NCBI RefSeq assembly: GCF_937877005.1 | Contig: NZ_CALEFV010000065.1 | Coordinates: 1-22,263 of the forward strand | DNA: 22,263 bases | Direction: 5' to 3' | From: an uncultured Fibrobacter sp. | GTDB lineage: Bacteria; Fibrobacterota; Fibrobacteria; Fibrobacterales; Fibrobacteraceae | Shown here: in pieces, positions 12,582 to 20,367 of the stretch | How the letters are laid out: each line of letters starts with the position of its first letter | Numbering within the stretch: the stretch's first letter is position 1 | Position numbers and translations under genes: made by a program | Notes under the pieces: generated by a model | The model's database searches: none | Seen by the model: the letters and a program-made list of their open reading frames with translations, nothing else | What the model was told of the DNA's origin: nothing

Positions 12582-13421
12582 CTAGACCTCGATGGTCATG
12601 CCGGTAGACATCTGGTGGGCGCGTTCGCCCAGAATTTCGTGTAATATTTCGAAGGCGCGTTTGCCGGTGCAGTGGCCGGTGTATATCTGCTGCACGTCCA
12701 GTTCGCGCAGACGTTCGGCAAAGGCGCGTACCCGTTCGTCGGGGTAGCGGAAAAGGTGGAAGCCTCCGAGCAGCGCGAATATCCTCTTTCCCGGGAAGGT
12801 CGCCTCGACTTCCTTGACGATATTGTCGGCGCCGGCATGGCTGCAGCTGTTCATGACGAACAGCCCCTGCGGCATGTCGAAAACAAGGCTCTGCTCGTGA
12901 TCGAAACTGTCGGGGCGGTACCGGCCATTTTCCCTGACGCTCAGGTGTGCGGTTTCTCCGATTCTTTCGAGTCCTGCCGTCTTGTGCGGTACCAGGTAGA
13001 CGTTCGGGGCGATTTCCTGGTCGCCTTCCACAAAGCGGATGCGCTCCTCGAAACGCTTCAGCCAGCCCCTGCGAATTCCTATGTATTCGTGGTAGGTGAA
13101 CGGGCCGATTAGTTTGTGTGTATGGTAGCAGTTTTCGGCTGCGCCCTTGCGCAGGTAGAAGGGCGCGCTCCTGTTCATGGCGAAAAATTTCGCCATGCCG
13201 TTGCTGTGGTCGTAGTGCGCGTGGCTCAGTATACCCGAGTCTATTTTCGAGAGGTCGATTCCCATGACCCTTGCGTTTTTCGCGAACAGGTGCGACGCTC
13301 CGGTGTCCAGCAGGTAGCGCCTGCCCTCGAATTCCACGTACACGGAAAGTCCCCATTCGCCGAATAGCTTGCGGGAATCGCAGAGGCCCTCGATGTTGTC
13401 GATTAGGATCTTGATGAGCAT
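12582..13421 (-). CDS. Metallo-beta-lactamase-fold hydrolase
   Basis: The 279-residue protein starts at ATG 13421 after AGGGA; 30 upstream in-frame codons look non-coding. It begins MLIKILIDNIEG, then SVYVEFEGRRYLLDTGAS. The metal site is SHAHYDHSNG (H-x-H-x-D-H), followed by DHEQSLVFD, VMNSCSHAG and YTGHCTG, with His residues at the usual later metal positions. The pattern of an early L-L-D-T-G and a late T-G-H-C resembles the MBL subfamily annotated as dihydropterin/ribofuranosyl-aminobenzene phosphate synthase-like. The true substrate is unknown. No signal peptide, so cytosolic. It ends 7 bp from the convergent thioredoxin-fold gene, with no hairpin terminator between them. Confidence 0.88.
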   Translation of the reverse strand: MLIKILIDNIEGLCDSRKLFGEWGLSVYVEFEGRRYLLDTGASHLFAKNARVMGIDLSKIDSGILSHAHYDHSNGMAKFFAMNRSAPFYLRKGAAENCYHTHKLIGPFTYHEYIGIRRGWLKRFEERIRFVEGDQEIAPNVYLVPHKTAGLERIGETAHLSVRENGRYRPDSFDHEQSLVFDMPQGLFVMNSCSHAGADNIVKEVEATFPGKRIFALLGGFHLFRYPDERVRAFAERLRELDVQQIYTGHCTGKRAFEILHEILGERAHQMSTGMTIEV

Positions 13422-13482
13422 ATTGTCCCTAAAGTAGCCAAATTGGCGGCCTGTCCGGGGGGGCGCAGGGGCCAACTTTACT

Positions 13483-13491
13483 ATATTTGGT
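13483..13491 (+). promoter_or_regulatory. TATATTTGG element directly before a start codon
   Basis: TATATTTGG lies 7 bases before the ATG at 13498. The same nine bases form the -10 region at 9766-9774. It matches TAnnTTTG. Given its position and the lack of a ribosome binding site, transcripts may begin at or next to the start codon (leaderless). No clear -35 is visible. Confidence 0.4.
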
Positions 13492-13497
13492 GTCCGT

Positions 13498-13812
13498 ATG
13501 GCTTTATGCATAGAATCTGATCAATTGGAAACGGTCCAGCGTATCCTTTCCCTCCATTTCGAGGGCATGGAAGTCTGGGCCCACGGTGCCCGTGCCACAG
13601 GAGTGGATCTGACTCCCGACACGGATCTGGAACTGGTAGTTCTTTCTGAAAAGCCGCTTTCCTTCGAGGCGATGACCGCTGTCGAAAAGGCTTTCGTGGA
13701 TAGCGGACTTCCGTTCAGGGTCGACGTCATGGACTGGGCCAAGCTTCCGGAATCGATCCAGAAACAAATCAAGAAAGAACACGAAGTAGTCCAGAATGCG
13801 GCGGAATCCTAG
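13498..13812 (+). CDS. Minimal nucleotidyltransferase (pol-beta/MNT fold)
   Basis: The 104-residue protein has the nucleotidyltransferase core: VWAHGARATGVDLTPDTDLELVVL, matching G-S-R-A-x-G...S-D-x-D-L with Gly-Ala-Arg-Ala at the turn and the metal-binding D-T-D. A third Asp is expected in VDVMDWAKL. Size and layout match the MntA/HI0073-like stand-alone family, which often pairs with a HEPN protein (HI0074 type) as a toxin-antitoxin. No HEPN partner is adjacent here; the next gene is an exported ligand-binding protein beginning 1 base after this stop. Substrate unknown. There is no ribosome binding site, only a TATATTTGG element immediately upstream. Confidence 0.82.
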   Translation: MALCIESDQLETVQRILSLHFEGMEVWAHGARATGVDLTPDTDLELVVLSEKPLSFEAMTAVEKAFVDSGLPFRVDVMDWAKLPESIQKQIKKEHEVVQNAAES

Positions 13813-13813
13813 T

Positions 13814-15631
13814 ATGAAACGCTTTTTCCCCCTCGCTTTGGTGGCGGTCCTCGCGACAGCTCTCTTTGCACAAGACGAAGTCTCCCAAGCCAAGTCGCTA
13901 ATCCAGAACGGCAAGTGCGCCGAGGCGATTGCCCCGCTCCAGAAGGTTTTCAAGTCCAGCTTCCGCAAGTCCTCGGGCGAAAAGGCCGCGGTCATGCTCA
14001 CGGAGTGCTACCTGCGCGAACACCGCCGCGAAGATGTCTTCGCCACGGCATCCAGGTTCCTGGAATACTACGTGAACACGGACTACCGCGAACGCGTCGA
14101 ACTTGCCAAGGCGATCGCCATGGTCGAGACCGGCAGCGTGTACGAAGGTGTCGAGGACATGCTCCGTATTCTCGCCTATACCAAGAATCCGGCCGCCCGC
14201 AGCCGCACCAAGGATGTCGCCATCCAGACGCTCGCGGCCTCGCTGCTTACGGCCGACCAGCTGCAGGCGCTCCTCGAAAAGTACCCCGTCGACCGCGACG
14301 TGATCGGCTGGATGCAGCTGCAGATGGGCCGCGAATGCCAGAATTCCAAGCGCTACCGCGCCGCCCGCTACTGGTACAAGAAGGTTCTTTCCAATAGCGA
14401 AATCGCCGAGAATCTCGCGAGCACGGCACAGAAGGGTCTTGAATCCCTTGAAGATCAGGGCGCCGGTATGCCGACGGTCCTGGTTCTCGCCCCGCTGTCC
14501 GGCGACTATGCCGAATTCGGCGTCGCCGCAATCCAGGGCGTGATTCTTGCCCACGAAAAGGCGGGCCTCAAGAACAAGGTGAATATCCGCGTGGCCGACA
14601 CCCGTGCCGATGCGGCCCTGGCCCTGCTCCGCACCCAGCAGGCCGTGAACCAGGATAGCATCGTCGCCATCGTGGGCCCCATCATGAGTGCCCCGGCGGC
14701 AACCGTCGCAGCCTGGCTCGGCAGCAACTTCCAGAATATCCCGATGCTTACCCCGACGGCCACCGACGACGGTATCGCCAAGATGGGTCCGAACATTTTC
14801 CAGGTGAACATCACCATGGATAACCTGGCGAAAAGCATCGCCGACTTCGCGACCAAGTGCCTCGACATCCGTGAGTTCGCTATCCTTTCCCCGCTGGGCG
14901 GTTATGGCGCCTCCATGTCGCAGAGCTTTACCCAGGCGGTCGAACGCCGCGGTGGCAACATCATCGCCTTCCGCAACTACGAAGAGGGTCGCCCCGACTA
15001 CAAGACCGAGTTTGACCTGCTGCGCGACGTGCGCTTCAAGCAGCTCAACCGCCGCAGGAACATAGCCCGTGGCGCAAGCGACCTCGACGCGGTCAACGCC
15101 AAGGAACGCCGCTCCTACATGCAGGATTCCACCTTCAACATTCCGGGCGTGTTCATTCCGGCCACGAACCCGGGCGATGCGGGCCTCATGGCGGGTCAGG
15201 TCGCCTTCAACAAGATTTCCGGCGTGCTGCTCGGTGCTTCCGGCTGGTACGGCCGCGAGCTCCTTATCCAGGGCAAGCGTCAGGTGGACAGCTCCTACTT
15301 CAGCGTGCCCGCCATGGACATGGGCAACGACAACGAGAATTTCAAGAAGTTCGCCGACGCTTTCAAGGAACGCTGGGGAGCAGAACCCGGCGAAGACAAG
15401 GTCAGCGGCCTAAGCTACGATGCGGCGAACATCGTGTTCAGTTCCATGGCCAAGCAGCCGAAGAGCCTCACGAACTCCATTAACAATACCGCAAACTTCC
15501 CGAGCGTCTATGGCGAAATCCGCTTCAAGCGCGGCGTGAACGCGAACACCAAGATCGTGACCGTGAACAAGGGCAAGTTCGAGATTCTTGACGGCTGCCC
15601 GGCTCCCGCCGCGGCCCCCGACAAGAAGTAG
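13814..15631 (+). CDS. Periplasmic ligand-binding protein with helical-repeat N-terminus (LpoA-like)
   Basis: The 605-residue protein has a signal peptide (MKRFFPLALVAVLATALFA). Residues about 25-210 form TPR-like helical repeats (AKSLIQNGKCAEAIAPLQKV, later YRAARYWYKKVLSNS). From about 217 to 590 it is a type 1 periplasmic binding fold: VLVLAPLSGDYAEFGVAAIQG, VAIVGPIMSAPAATVAA, MLTPTATDDGIAKMGPNIFQ, a central A-I-L-S-P segment, and LSYDAANIVF. TPR plus this fold is the plan of LpoA/LppC penicillin-binding protein activators; branched amino acid-type ABC receptors share only the second part. No lipobox Cys is visible, so it is probably soluble in the periplasm. The ATG follows the nucleotidyltransferase stop by one base, suggesting coupled translation. 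An insertion rich in Arg (about 405-440) is unusual. Confidence 0.85.
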   Translation: MKRFFPLALVAVLATALFAQDEVSQAKSLIQNGKCAEAIAPLQKVFKSSFRKSSGEKAAVMLTECYLREHRREDVFATASRFLEYYVNTDYRERVELAKAIAMVETGSVYEGVEDMLRILAYTKNPAARSRTKDVAIQTLAASLLTADQLQALLEKYPVDRDVIGWMQLQMGRECQNSKRYRAARYWYKKVLSNSEIAENLASTAQKGLESLEDQGAGMPTVLVLAPLSGDYAEFGVAAIQGVILAHEKAGLKNKVNIRVADTRADAALALLRTQQAVNQDSIVAIVGPIMSAPAATVAAWLGSNFQNIPMLTPTATDDGIAKMGPNIFQVNITMDNLAKSIADFATKCLDIREFAILSPLGGYGASMSQSFTQAVERRGGNIIAFRNYEEGRPDYKTEFDLLRDVRFKQLNRRRNIARGASDLDAVNAKERRSYMQDSTFNIPGVFIPATNPGDAGLMAGQVAFNKISGVLLGASGWYGRELLIQGKRQVDSSYFSVPAMDMGNDNENFKKFADAFKERWGAEPGEDKVSGLSYDAANIVFSSMAKQPKSLTNSINNTANFPSVYGEIRFKRGVNANTKIVTVNKGKFEILDGCPAPAAAPDKK

Positions 15632-15646
15632 CCGCAAGGCATTTAT

Positions 15647-15682
15647 AAAGAGAGCCCCGCAGAAATCTGCGGGACTCTCTTT
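15647..15682. terminator. Strong bidirectional intrinsic terminator
   Basis: Arms of 16 nt (AAAGAGAGCCCCGCAG and its complement with one mismatched pair) enclose an AAAT loop. A-rich bases on the left and T-rich on the right let it serve both the gene ending at 15631 and the convergent gene ending at 15718. Confidence 0.92.
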
Positions 15683-15717
15683 GTATCTAGGAGGAGAGAA
15701 AGAATTCTGTCGGAAGG

Positions 15718-15936
15718 TTAGTCCTCTTCCATGACGGGGTTCCATAGCGTGGCTGCCACGTAGTCGGGGGAATCCCCGTTGCGGTAGTAGGCGTGCAGGC
15801 TGTCGTCGTCCATGAGGTCGTCCAGGTTTCCGCCGCCTGTCGCGGCGAGTTCCTCCTTGACCCGGTCCTTGAAGGCCTTGAACCCGGAGTGGATCAAGTA
15901 GAATGACAAAGCAGATGTTTTATGGAAAAATCTCAT
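15718..15936 (-). CDS. Small acidic hypothetical protein, 72 residues
   Basis: Starts MRFFHKTSALSFYLIHSGF and ends NPVMEED. GGAGG lies 5 nt before ATG 15936, and a terminator lies just past the stop, so it is probably a real gene. Residues 18-40 (SGFKAFKDRV...GGGNLDDLMDDD) and D-S-P-D-Y-V-A-A loosely parallel the 105-residue protein at 9332-9649. There is no clear signal peptide. The function is unknown; the shared pattern suggests a family specific to this lineage. Confidence 0.6.
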   Translation of the reverse strand: MRFFHKTSALSFYLIHSGFKAFKDRVKEELAATGGGNLDDLMDDDSLHAYYRNGDSPDYVAATLWNPVMEED

Positions 15937-16368
15937 AAGACCTCCGTCTGGGAAATCCCTGGTTGTATTTTGAATTAAAGTTTTACATGTTTATTTGTTG
16001 TTGATATGTTGAGATATTGTTGATTTCTTATTGATGTTATAGATTTTTTTTTACATGGGCGCAAGTGATGTCTCGAAAAGTCGGAAAAATAACATTTTTT
16101 CGTAATTTTCGCCAAAAATGTCATTTTCGGCTCTCGAATCGGGAATTGCTGCTGTAAGTTGTTGAATGTCAAAAAGTTGCGTTTTCAATTTTCGATGCGG
16201 AGGACATGTTTTTTGCAATGAGCGAATTATTCCAGCTTGGAGTAAGAAAAAGCTTGTTCCGGAGCCCCGCATTTGCAGCAGGTGCGTCCCGGATCGGTGT
16301 GGATAGATTGTGCAGATTGCGAAACTATCCATAATCTATCAACAGCGGCACCCGAAATTTCTACCTTT
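15937..16368. other. 432-bp AT-rich gene-free stretch
   Basis: No convincing gene was seen. It contains a run of near-repeats of TTGAT/TTGAG (about 15995-16035), a T9 tract near 16046-16054, and an inverted repeat ACATTTTT...AAAAATGT (16092-16099 and 16114-16121). Short open frames on both strands lack ribosome binding sites. It separates the small-protein gene leftward from the exported-protein gene rightward, so it must hold both promoters, but I cannot place them with confidence. Confidence 0.5.
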
Positions 16369-17313
16369 ATGTTGATGCGTCTGCGCCTATTGTCAATTGT
16401 ACTTGCCTGTGCCGTCTGGGGCTTTGCTTCCGATTCCCTGACGCTTTCCCTGCCTGCATCCCAGATGGATCTTTGGTCCAAGACGACTTCGGCGACCATG
16501 GCTCTGCATTACGACGAGGCGCTCGGCCATGCGAAAAGGCTCCGCGACATAAACGAGGGGGCAGGCTGCGTGCTCGAGAACATGGTGCGCATCAGCATTT
16601 ACGATGACAAGGGCGACACGACCGCCCTGGTCAAGGCGGGCAAGTTCCTCGAGAGCTGCAAGACGTCCGGCTTGTGGGATGCGCTCCGCAAGTTCGAGAT
16701 CGGCTATGTCCAGGGCGAGACGGGACACTCGGTCAAGGGGGCCATGACTACGCGTTCTGCGGCCAAGGTTTTCGAGGATTCCAAGGAACTCGAGGCGCAG
16801 GCCTTCTTTGCCATTTACGCCTACTATATCGACAAGAGCTTCAGCTGGGTTCCGTTCAAGTCCGACAACCGCGAACAGTACCTTGCTACCCTGGATAGCG
16901 CCTCGGTCAAGTCCAGCCGTTTCTGGCAGCTGTTCCTGACTTCGCTCATTTGGATGTATTACGACAAGGAAGATTTCGCGACGGGGCTCAAGCTTGCCGA
17001 ACGCGGACTTTTGCGCGCCCCGGGGCATCCGGTCATGCTGCAGATCAAGGCCGACATGCTCTACCGTCTCAAGCGCTACGGAGAGTCCGCCGCAATCTAC
17101 GAAAAGAGCGCCGCGGACTATCTTAAGCGTACCGGAGCCTCTATCCGCTACTGGTGTTCCGTGCTGAACCTGATCCGCATCTACAGCGACAAGGGCGACA
17201 CGGACAAGGCTGCGGCGTGGCGCGGCAAGCTCGACGATCCCAAGTTCAAGGCGCTCGAAAGCTGGATGCCCGGTTCTCTGATGGACGACTTGAAGAAGCG
17301 TAAGCTCCTCTAG
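16369..17313 (+). CDS. Exported TPR-like helical-repeat protein
   Basis: The 314-residue protein starts at ATG 16369 or 16375 and has a signal peptide (MRLRLLSIVLACAVWGFA). Upstream in-frame codons from 16273 look non-coding. The mature part is alpha-helical with alternating A/Y/L patterns: HYDEALGHAKRLRDINEGAG, GLKLAERGLLRAPGHPVML, and MLYRLKRYGESAAIYEKSA, typical TPR helices. It probably acts in the periplasm or on the outer membrane as a scaffold. No lipobox and no catalytic motif are visible. No ribosome binding site is evident before either start. The next gene lies 108 bp downstream in the same direction. Confidence 0.75.
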   Translation: MLMRLRLLSIVLACAVWGFASDSLTLSLPASQMDLWSKTTSATMALHYDEALGHAKRLRDINEGAGCVLENMVRISIYDDKGDTTALVKAGKFLESCKTSGLWDALRKFEIGYVQGETGHSVKGAMTTRSAAKVFEDSKELEAQAFFAIYAYYIDKSFSWVPFKSDNREQYLATLDSASVKSSRFWQLFLTSLIWMYYDKEDFATGLKLAERGLLRAPGHPVMLQIKADMLYRLKRYGESAAIYEKSAADYLKRTGASIRYWCSVLNLIRIYSDKGDTDKAAAWRGKLDDPKFKALESWMPGSLMDDLKKRKLL

Positions 17314-17421
17314 CCAGTTTTTAATCCGATAGTTTGTTAACAATTTTTAACCATGAGTGCGGGCTCGGTGCCGCCGGTTTATGCGTGTATTACAAGGACA
17401 GTTCGCTAAATCGGAGGATAT

Positions 17422-18090
17422 ATGGCTCAACCGGCACTACGGGTCGGCTTTTTCTTGGACGGCTTTACTCTCAAGAAAGTCAACGAGTACTATCGTGAGC
17501 ATCATCGTTTTCATTCGAATCTCGATTTCAGGGGGCTCAAGCTCTGGGTGCAGGTTAACGCGCTCCGTTACTTTTCGCCGGGCGAGGTCCGCGATGTCGA
17601 AATGGAGTCGCATTACTATCATCCTTACCGGAATCCGCACGTGTACGGCCGCGATGTCGAGGGCGTCCTGCGTCTCGAGCACGAATTGCGGTCGGTCGGT
17701 TACCAGGTCCACTATAGCGAAGTCGGGGGTGCGGCGGGGCCGAACCTCAAGCTCATGGAAGATGCCATGCTGTTTGCCACTTACTGCCGCATGGAGGCTG
17801 CGGTGCTCTTCACTACGCAGGGGCAGTTCGCGCTGCTCCCCGACAGGCTTCGCCTGATGGGCATTCCGACGCTGGTGCTGGGCTGGGACTTTATTTACCC
17901 GAAGGCCAAGCGGACCATCCGCTGGAAAACGGATTCGTATCTCCGCGAAACCTGTGCGCATTACGTTGCCATGGAGAAGGTGGCCGAAGTCGTGCCCGGT
18001 GCGGCGGATCCTTCGTGTCCGCTATTCTTCCAAAGCTGTCATCCCTTCGGACACAATCCGGCCAAAAAGAATCTGGGTTCTGTCTGCTGA
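17422..18090 (+). CDS. NYN-domain protein with degenerate acidic motif
   Basis: The 222-residue protein starts at ATG 17422 with GGAGG 5 nt upstream. It follows the NYN (LabA/DUF88-like, PIN-like RNase fold) plan: VGFFLDGFTLKKVNEYY with Asp14, then LKLMEDAMLFATY with the second acidic site, then AAVLFTTQGQFALLPDRLRLMGIPTLVLGWDF. In active family members the third motif reads S-G-D-x-D-F; here it is T-Q-G-Q-F, so two metal-binding Asp residues are missing. The protein may bind RNA without cleaving it, or use other residues. The C-terminus has several Cys and His residues (CAHY, SCPLFFQSCHPFGH), perhaps a metal site. Cytosolic. Confidence 0.82.
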   Translation: MAQPALRVGFFLDGFTLKKVNEYYREHHRFHSNLDFRGLKLWVQVNALRYFSPGEVRDVEMESHYYHPYRNPHVYGRDVEGVLRLEHELRSVGYQVHYSEVGGAAGPNLKLMEDAMLFATYCRMEAAVLFTTQGQFALLPDRLRLMGIPTLVLGWDFIYPKAKRTIRWKTDSYLRETCAHYVAMEKVAEVVPGAADPSCPLFFQSCHPFGHNPAKKNLGSVC

Positions 18091-18099
18091 AAATGAAAC

Positions 18100-18121
18100 G
18101 CGCCTCGTCGGTACGAGGCGC
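18100..18121. terminator. Hairpin between convergent genes
   Basis: GCGCCTCG-TCGGTA-CGAGGCGC is a perfect 8-bp stem. The left side is A-rich, so on the minus strand it is followed by a T-rich stretch. It would best serve the outer-membrane protein gene ending at 18167. Confidence 0.7.
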
Positions 18122-18166
18122 ATCTACGAGAAACTTGCTTTAGGGTAAGGATTCTAGTTCGGGGTA

Positions 18167-19078
18167 TTACAGCTTGTCGGCTTGCTTCTTTTCCCAGTCG
18201 CTCAGGAAGAACCAGGTGAGACGCAGACCGAGGTACCAGGTGTCGCCGACGTTGTCGGTAGTGTTCCTGTTCGGACCGTAATCGATGGAGAAACCTTCGT
18301 ACTGCAGGTCGTTGTAGCGGGCGAAGCGGTAGCCGCCGTAAGCGCCGAGGGCGAGTCTGCCCAGTTCGATGCGGAGTTCCATTTCGGCCGTGACGGTGGT
18401 GGCGAGCGTGCTGTAGAAGCGGTCACGCAGGGTTTCCACATGTTCTTCGTTGTCGCGTTCGACAATATCGAAGCCAGACGCGAAGTGGAAGTTGATGAGG
18501 TTGCAGCCGAAACCGACGGCCGGGATCAGGTTGATGAAGGTGTCTTCGCCGAGGAGCTTCCAGCCGAACATCCAGTCCACGCCGTAGGTGAACCATTCCA
18601 CGTCGAAGAGGGGGAACGAGGTTCTAGAAAGCGGACGGTCCGAACTGGAGAGCTTCACCGAGTAGGTGTCCTTCTTGCGTTCGGAAATCTGGGGCGGCAT
18701 GAAGTTGAAGTCGAACCAGGTCAGGAACTGCTTGTACTGGGCACCGATATTGAAGTGTATGCCCAGGTAGTAGTCGTTGAACTTGTTGTAGCTGAATTCG
18801 CCCCAGCGTCTTTGGCCGACGGTGTCGTATTCGACCGGGTCGGTGTTGGGCTTGGTAATTTCCATCTGGATGATGTGTCCCCAGTTGGCTCTTGCGATCT
18901 GGTTTACGTACTTGGCGTATTCGCTACGCATGCCGCGGTAGTCGGCACCGATAGAAATGAACCCGCGGATGTGGTCCTTTTCGTAAAATCCTTCGTCGAC
19001 CTCGGCGAATGCTCCGGTAGAGAGGGTGAGCAGGCTGAGGACTGCAATGCTCAAAAAAGAGGCTATCTTTGTTTTCAT
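18167..19078 (-). CDS. Probable outer-membrane beta-barrel protein
   Basis: The 303-residue protein has a clear signal peptide (MKTKIASFLSIAVLSLLTLS, cleavage after A-F-A). The mature part alternates aromatic and polar residues in strand-like segments: IRGFISIGADYRGM, YYLGIHFNIGAQYKQFLTWF, YGVDWMFGWKLLG, INLIPAVGFGCNL, RLALGAYGGYRFARY, and the final TWYLGLRLTWFFLSDW. This matches a beta-barrel of about 8-12 strands. I do not recognise a named family. An in-frame ATG four codons earlier (19090) is possible; GGA upstream of 19078 makes the chosen start slightly better. It is divergent from the substrate-binding lipoprotein gene. Confidence 0.72.
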   Translation of the reverse strand: MKTKIASFLSIAVLSLLTLSTGAFAEVDEGFYEKDHIRGFISIGADYRGMRSEYAKYVNQIARANWGHIIQMEITKPNTDPVEYDTVGQRRWGEFSYNKFNDYYLGIHFNIGAQYKQFLTWFDFNFMPPQISERKKDTYSVKLSSSDRPLSRTSFPLFDVEWFTYGVDWMFGWKLLGEDTFINLIPAVGFGCNLINFHFASGFDIVERDNEEHVETLRDRFYSTLATTVTAEMELRIELGRLALGAYGGYRFARYNDLQYEGFSIDYGPNRNTTDNVGDTWYLGLRLTWFFLSDWEKKQADKL

Positions 19079-19197
19079 AAAAGATTCCATTGATATTATT
19101 CGGTATTATAAAATACATTATGTTTTACGAATTTGGCATAAAAAATTTTCATAAGATGTTAAAAATCAACGATTTACGACATTTTTTAGGCACTAGG

Positions 19198-20364
19198 ATG
19201 TGGAGTTTTTGTGGAAAAGTGGTCGTCTCGGTCGCTCTGTCGGCCTTTTTGGGGAGTTGTGGCACCGAAAATGTCGAAAAGAGGTCCCTGTCCGAGCTTC
19301 CGTCCCTGGAGTACAGCCGCAATTTGCGCCTGGGTGACCTCCATGGCGAGTCCGTGGCCGAAATCCGCTCGATTGTCGGTCGTGACACCCTGGTGCGCCG
19401 TTTCGTTCTGCGAAATCCCGGCGATGAACGCGAAATTCCGCGCGAACTTTCCGGCTCGACCATTTTGCAGGTACCCCTGCAGCGGGTGGCGGCTCTTTCG
19501 TCGTCGCACATCGGCTATATGCTGCGCCTCGGGCTTTCCGACCGTATCGTGGGTGTTTGCGAGGGCAAGTACGTTGTCGATAGCGCTCTGTACCATAGGG
19601 TAAAATCGGGTGAAGTGGCCGAAGTCGGTAACGGCCCTTCGCTTCAGCTAGAAAGGCTTGTCTTGCTTGCGCCGGACCTGGTCCTGAACTTTGCCACAGG
19701 CGGCGAACACGACGATTACGGGCGTATCGCGGCACTCGGGCTTCCGCTCATGCTCACTTCGGAATGGCAAGAAGAAAATCCTCTGGCTAAACTGGAATGG
19801 ATCAAGCTGTTCGGAAAGCTCTTCGGGGTCGAGTCCCGCGCCGACTCTGTTTACGAACAAGGTAAAAACGAATATCTCGAAGTCGCAAGGCTTTCGGAAT
19901 CCGTGCCGGAATCCGAAAGGCCACGCGTCATTGTAGGCGCAAGCTATGGCGGCATCTGGTACGCTCCTGGCGGTAGCAGCTATACGGCGCAGCTTGTCAA
20001 GGCGGCGGGCGGTCGCTACCTGTGGGCATCCGACACGAGTCGCGAGCTCCGGTTCAGCCTCGAAGAGATTGTGCAGTGGTCGGACAGTGCGGACGTCTGG
20101 GTGAATCCGGGAATGTTCTCGAATTCCGAGGACATTGTCGCGGCGGAACCCCGCATGGCCTATCTCAAGGCTTTCAGGGACAGGCGGGTCTGTCAGAATG
20201 ACGGTCGCAAGGGGCCCGGCGGCGGCAACGATTTTTACGAGAGTGCGGTGACTTTTCCCGCCGAAGTCGCGAAGGACCTGCGCGAATGTTTAAATAATGC
20301 AACAAATACCCCCGTTTCCAGGGGCCGCGCTTTTGACTGGTACCATAATATTTTTATCTTTTGA
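19198..20364 (+). CDS. Iron/cobalamin-type ABC substrate-binding lipoprotein
   Basis: The 388-residue protein has a lipoprotein signal ending SAFLGSC (Cys21). The body follows the BtuF/FepB-like class III binding fold: LQRVAALSSSHIGYMLRLGLSDRIVGVCEGKYV, LERLVLLAPDLVLNF, LGLPLMLTSEWQEENPLAKLEWIKLFGKLFG, IVGASYGGIWYAPGGSSYTAQLVKAAGG, and DVWVNPG. Such receptors deliver iron complexes, haem or cobalamin to a membrane permease, but no permease or ATPase gene is in the window. The start is uncertain: ATG 19198 with an AGG about 7 nt upstream is preferred; ATG 19156 and 19090 are in frame. It ends 3 bases before the next gene, suggesting co-transcription. Confidence 0.85.
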   Translation: MWSFCGKVVVSVALSAFLGSCGTENVEKRSLSELPSLEYSRNLRLGDLHGESVAEIRSIVGRDTLVRRFVLRNPGDEREIPRELSGSTILQVPLQRVAALSSSHIGYMLRLGLSDRIVGVCEGKYVVDSALYHRVKSGEVAEVGNGPSLQLERLVLLAPDLVLNFATGGEHDDYGRIAALGLPLMLTSEWQEENPLAKLEWIKLFGKLFGVESRADSVYEQGKNEYLEVARLSESVPESERPRVIVGASYGGIWYAPGGSSYTAQLVKAAGGRYLWASDTSRELRFSLEEIVQWSDSADVWVNPGMFSNSEDIVAAEPRMAYLKAFRDRRVCQNDGRKGPGGGNDFYESAVTFPAEVAKDLRECLNNATNTPVSRGRAFDWYHNIFIF

Positions 20365-20367
20365 CAC

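Noticed and set aside
13898..14554. 218-codon minus-strand frame
   Set aside because: Shadow of the GC-rich ligand-binding protein gene; third-position bias favours the plus strand.
18182..19093. 303-codon plus-strand frame opposite the barrel protein gene
   Set aside because: Same span as a gene with a clear signal peptide and barrel strands; its Val/Glu/Ala-rich peptide is typical of an antisense reading.
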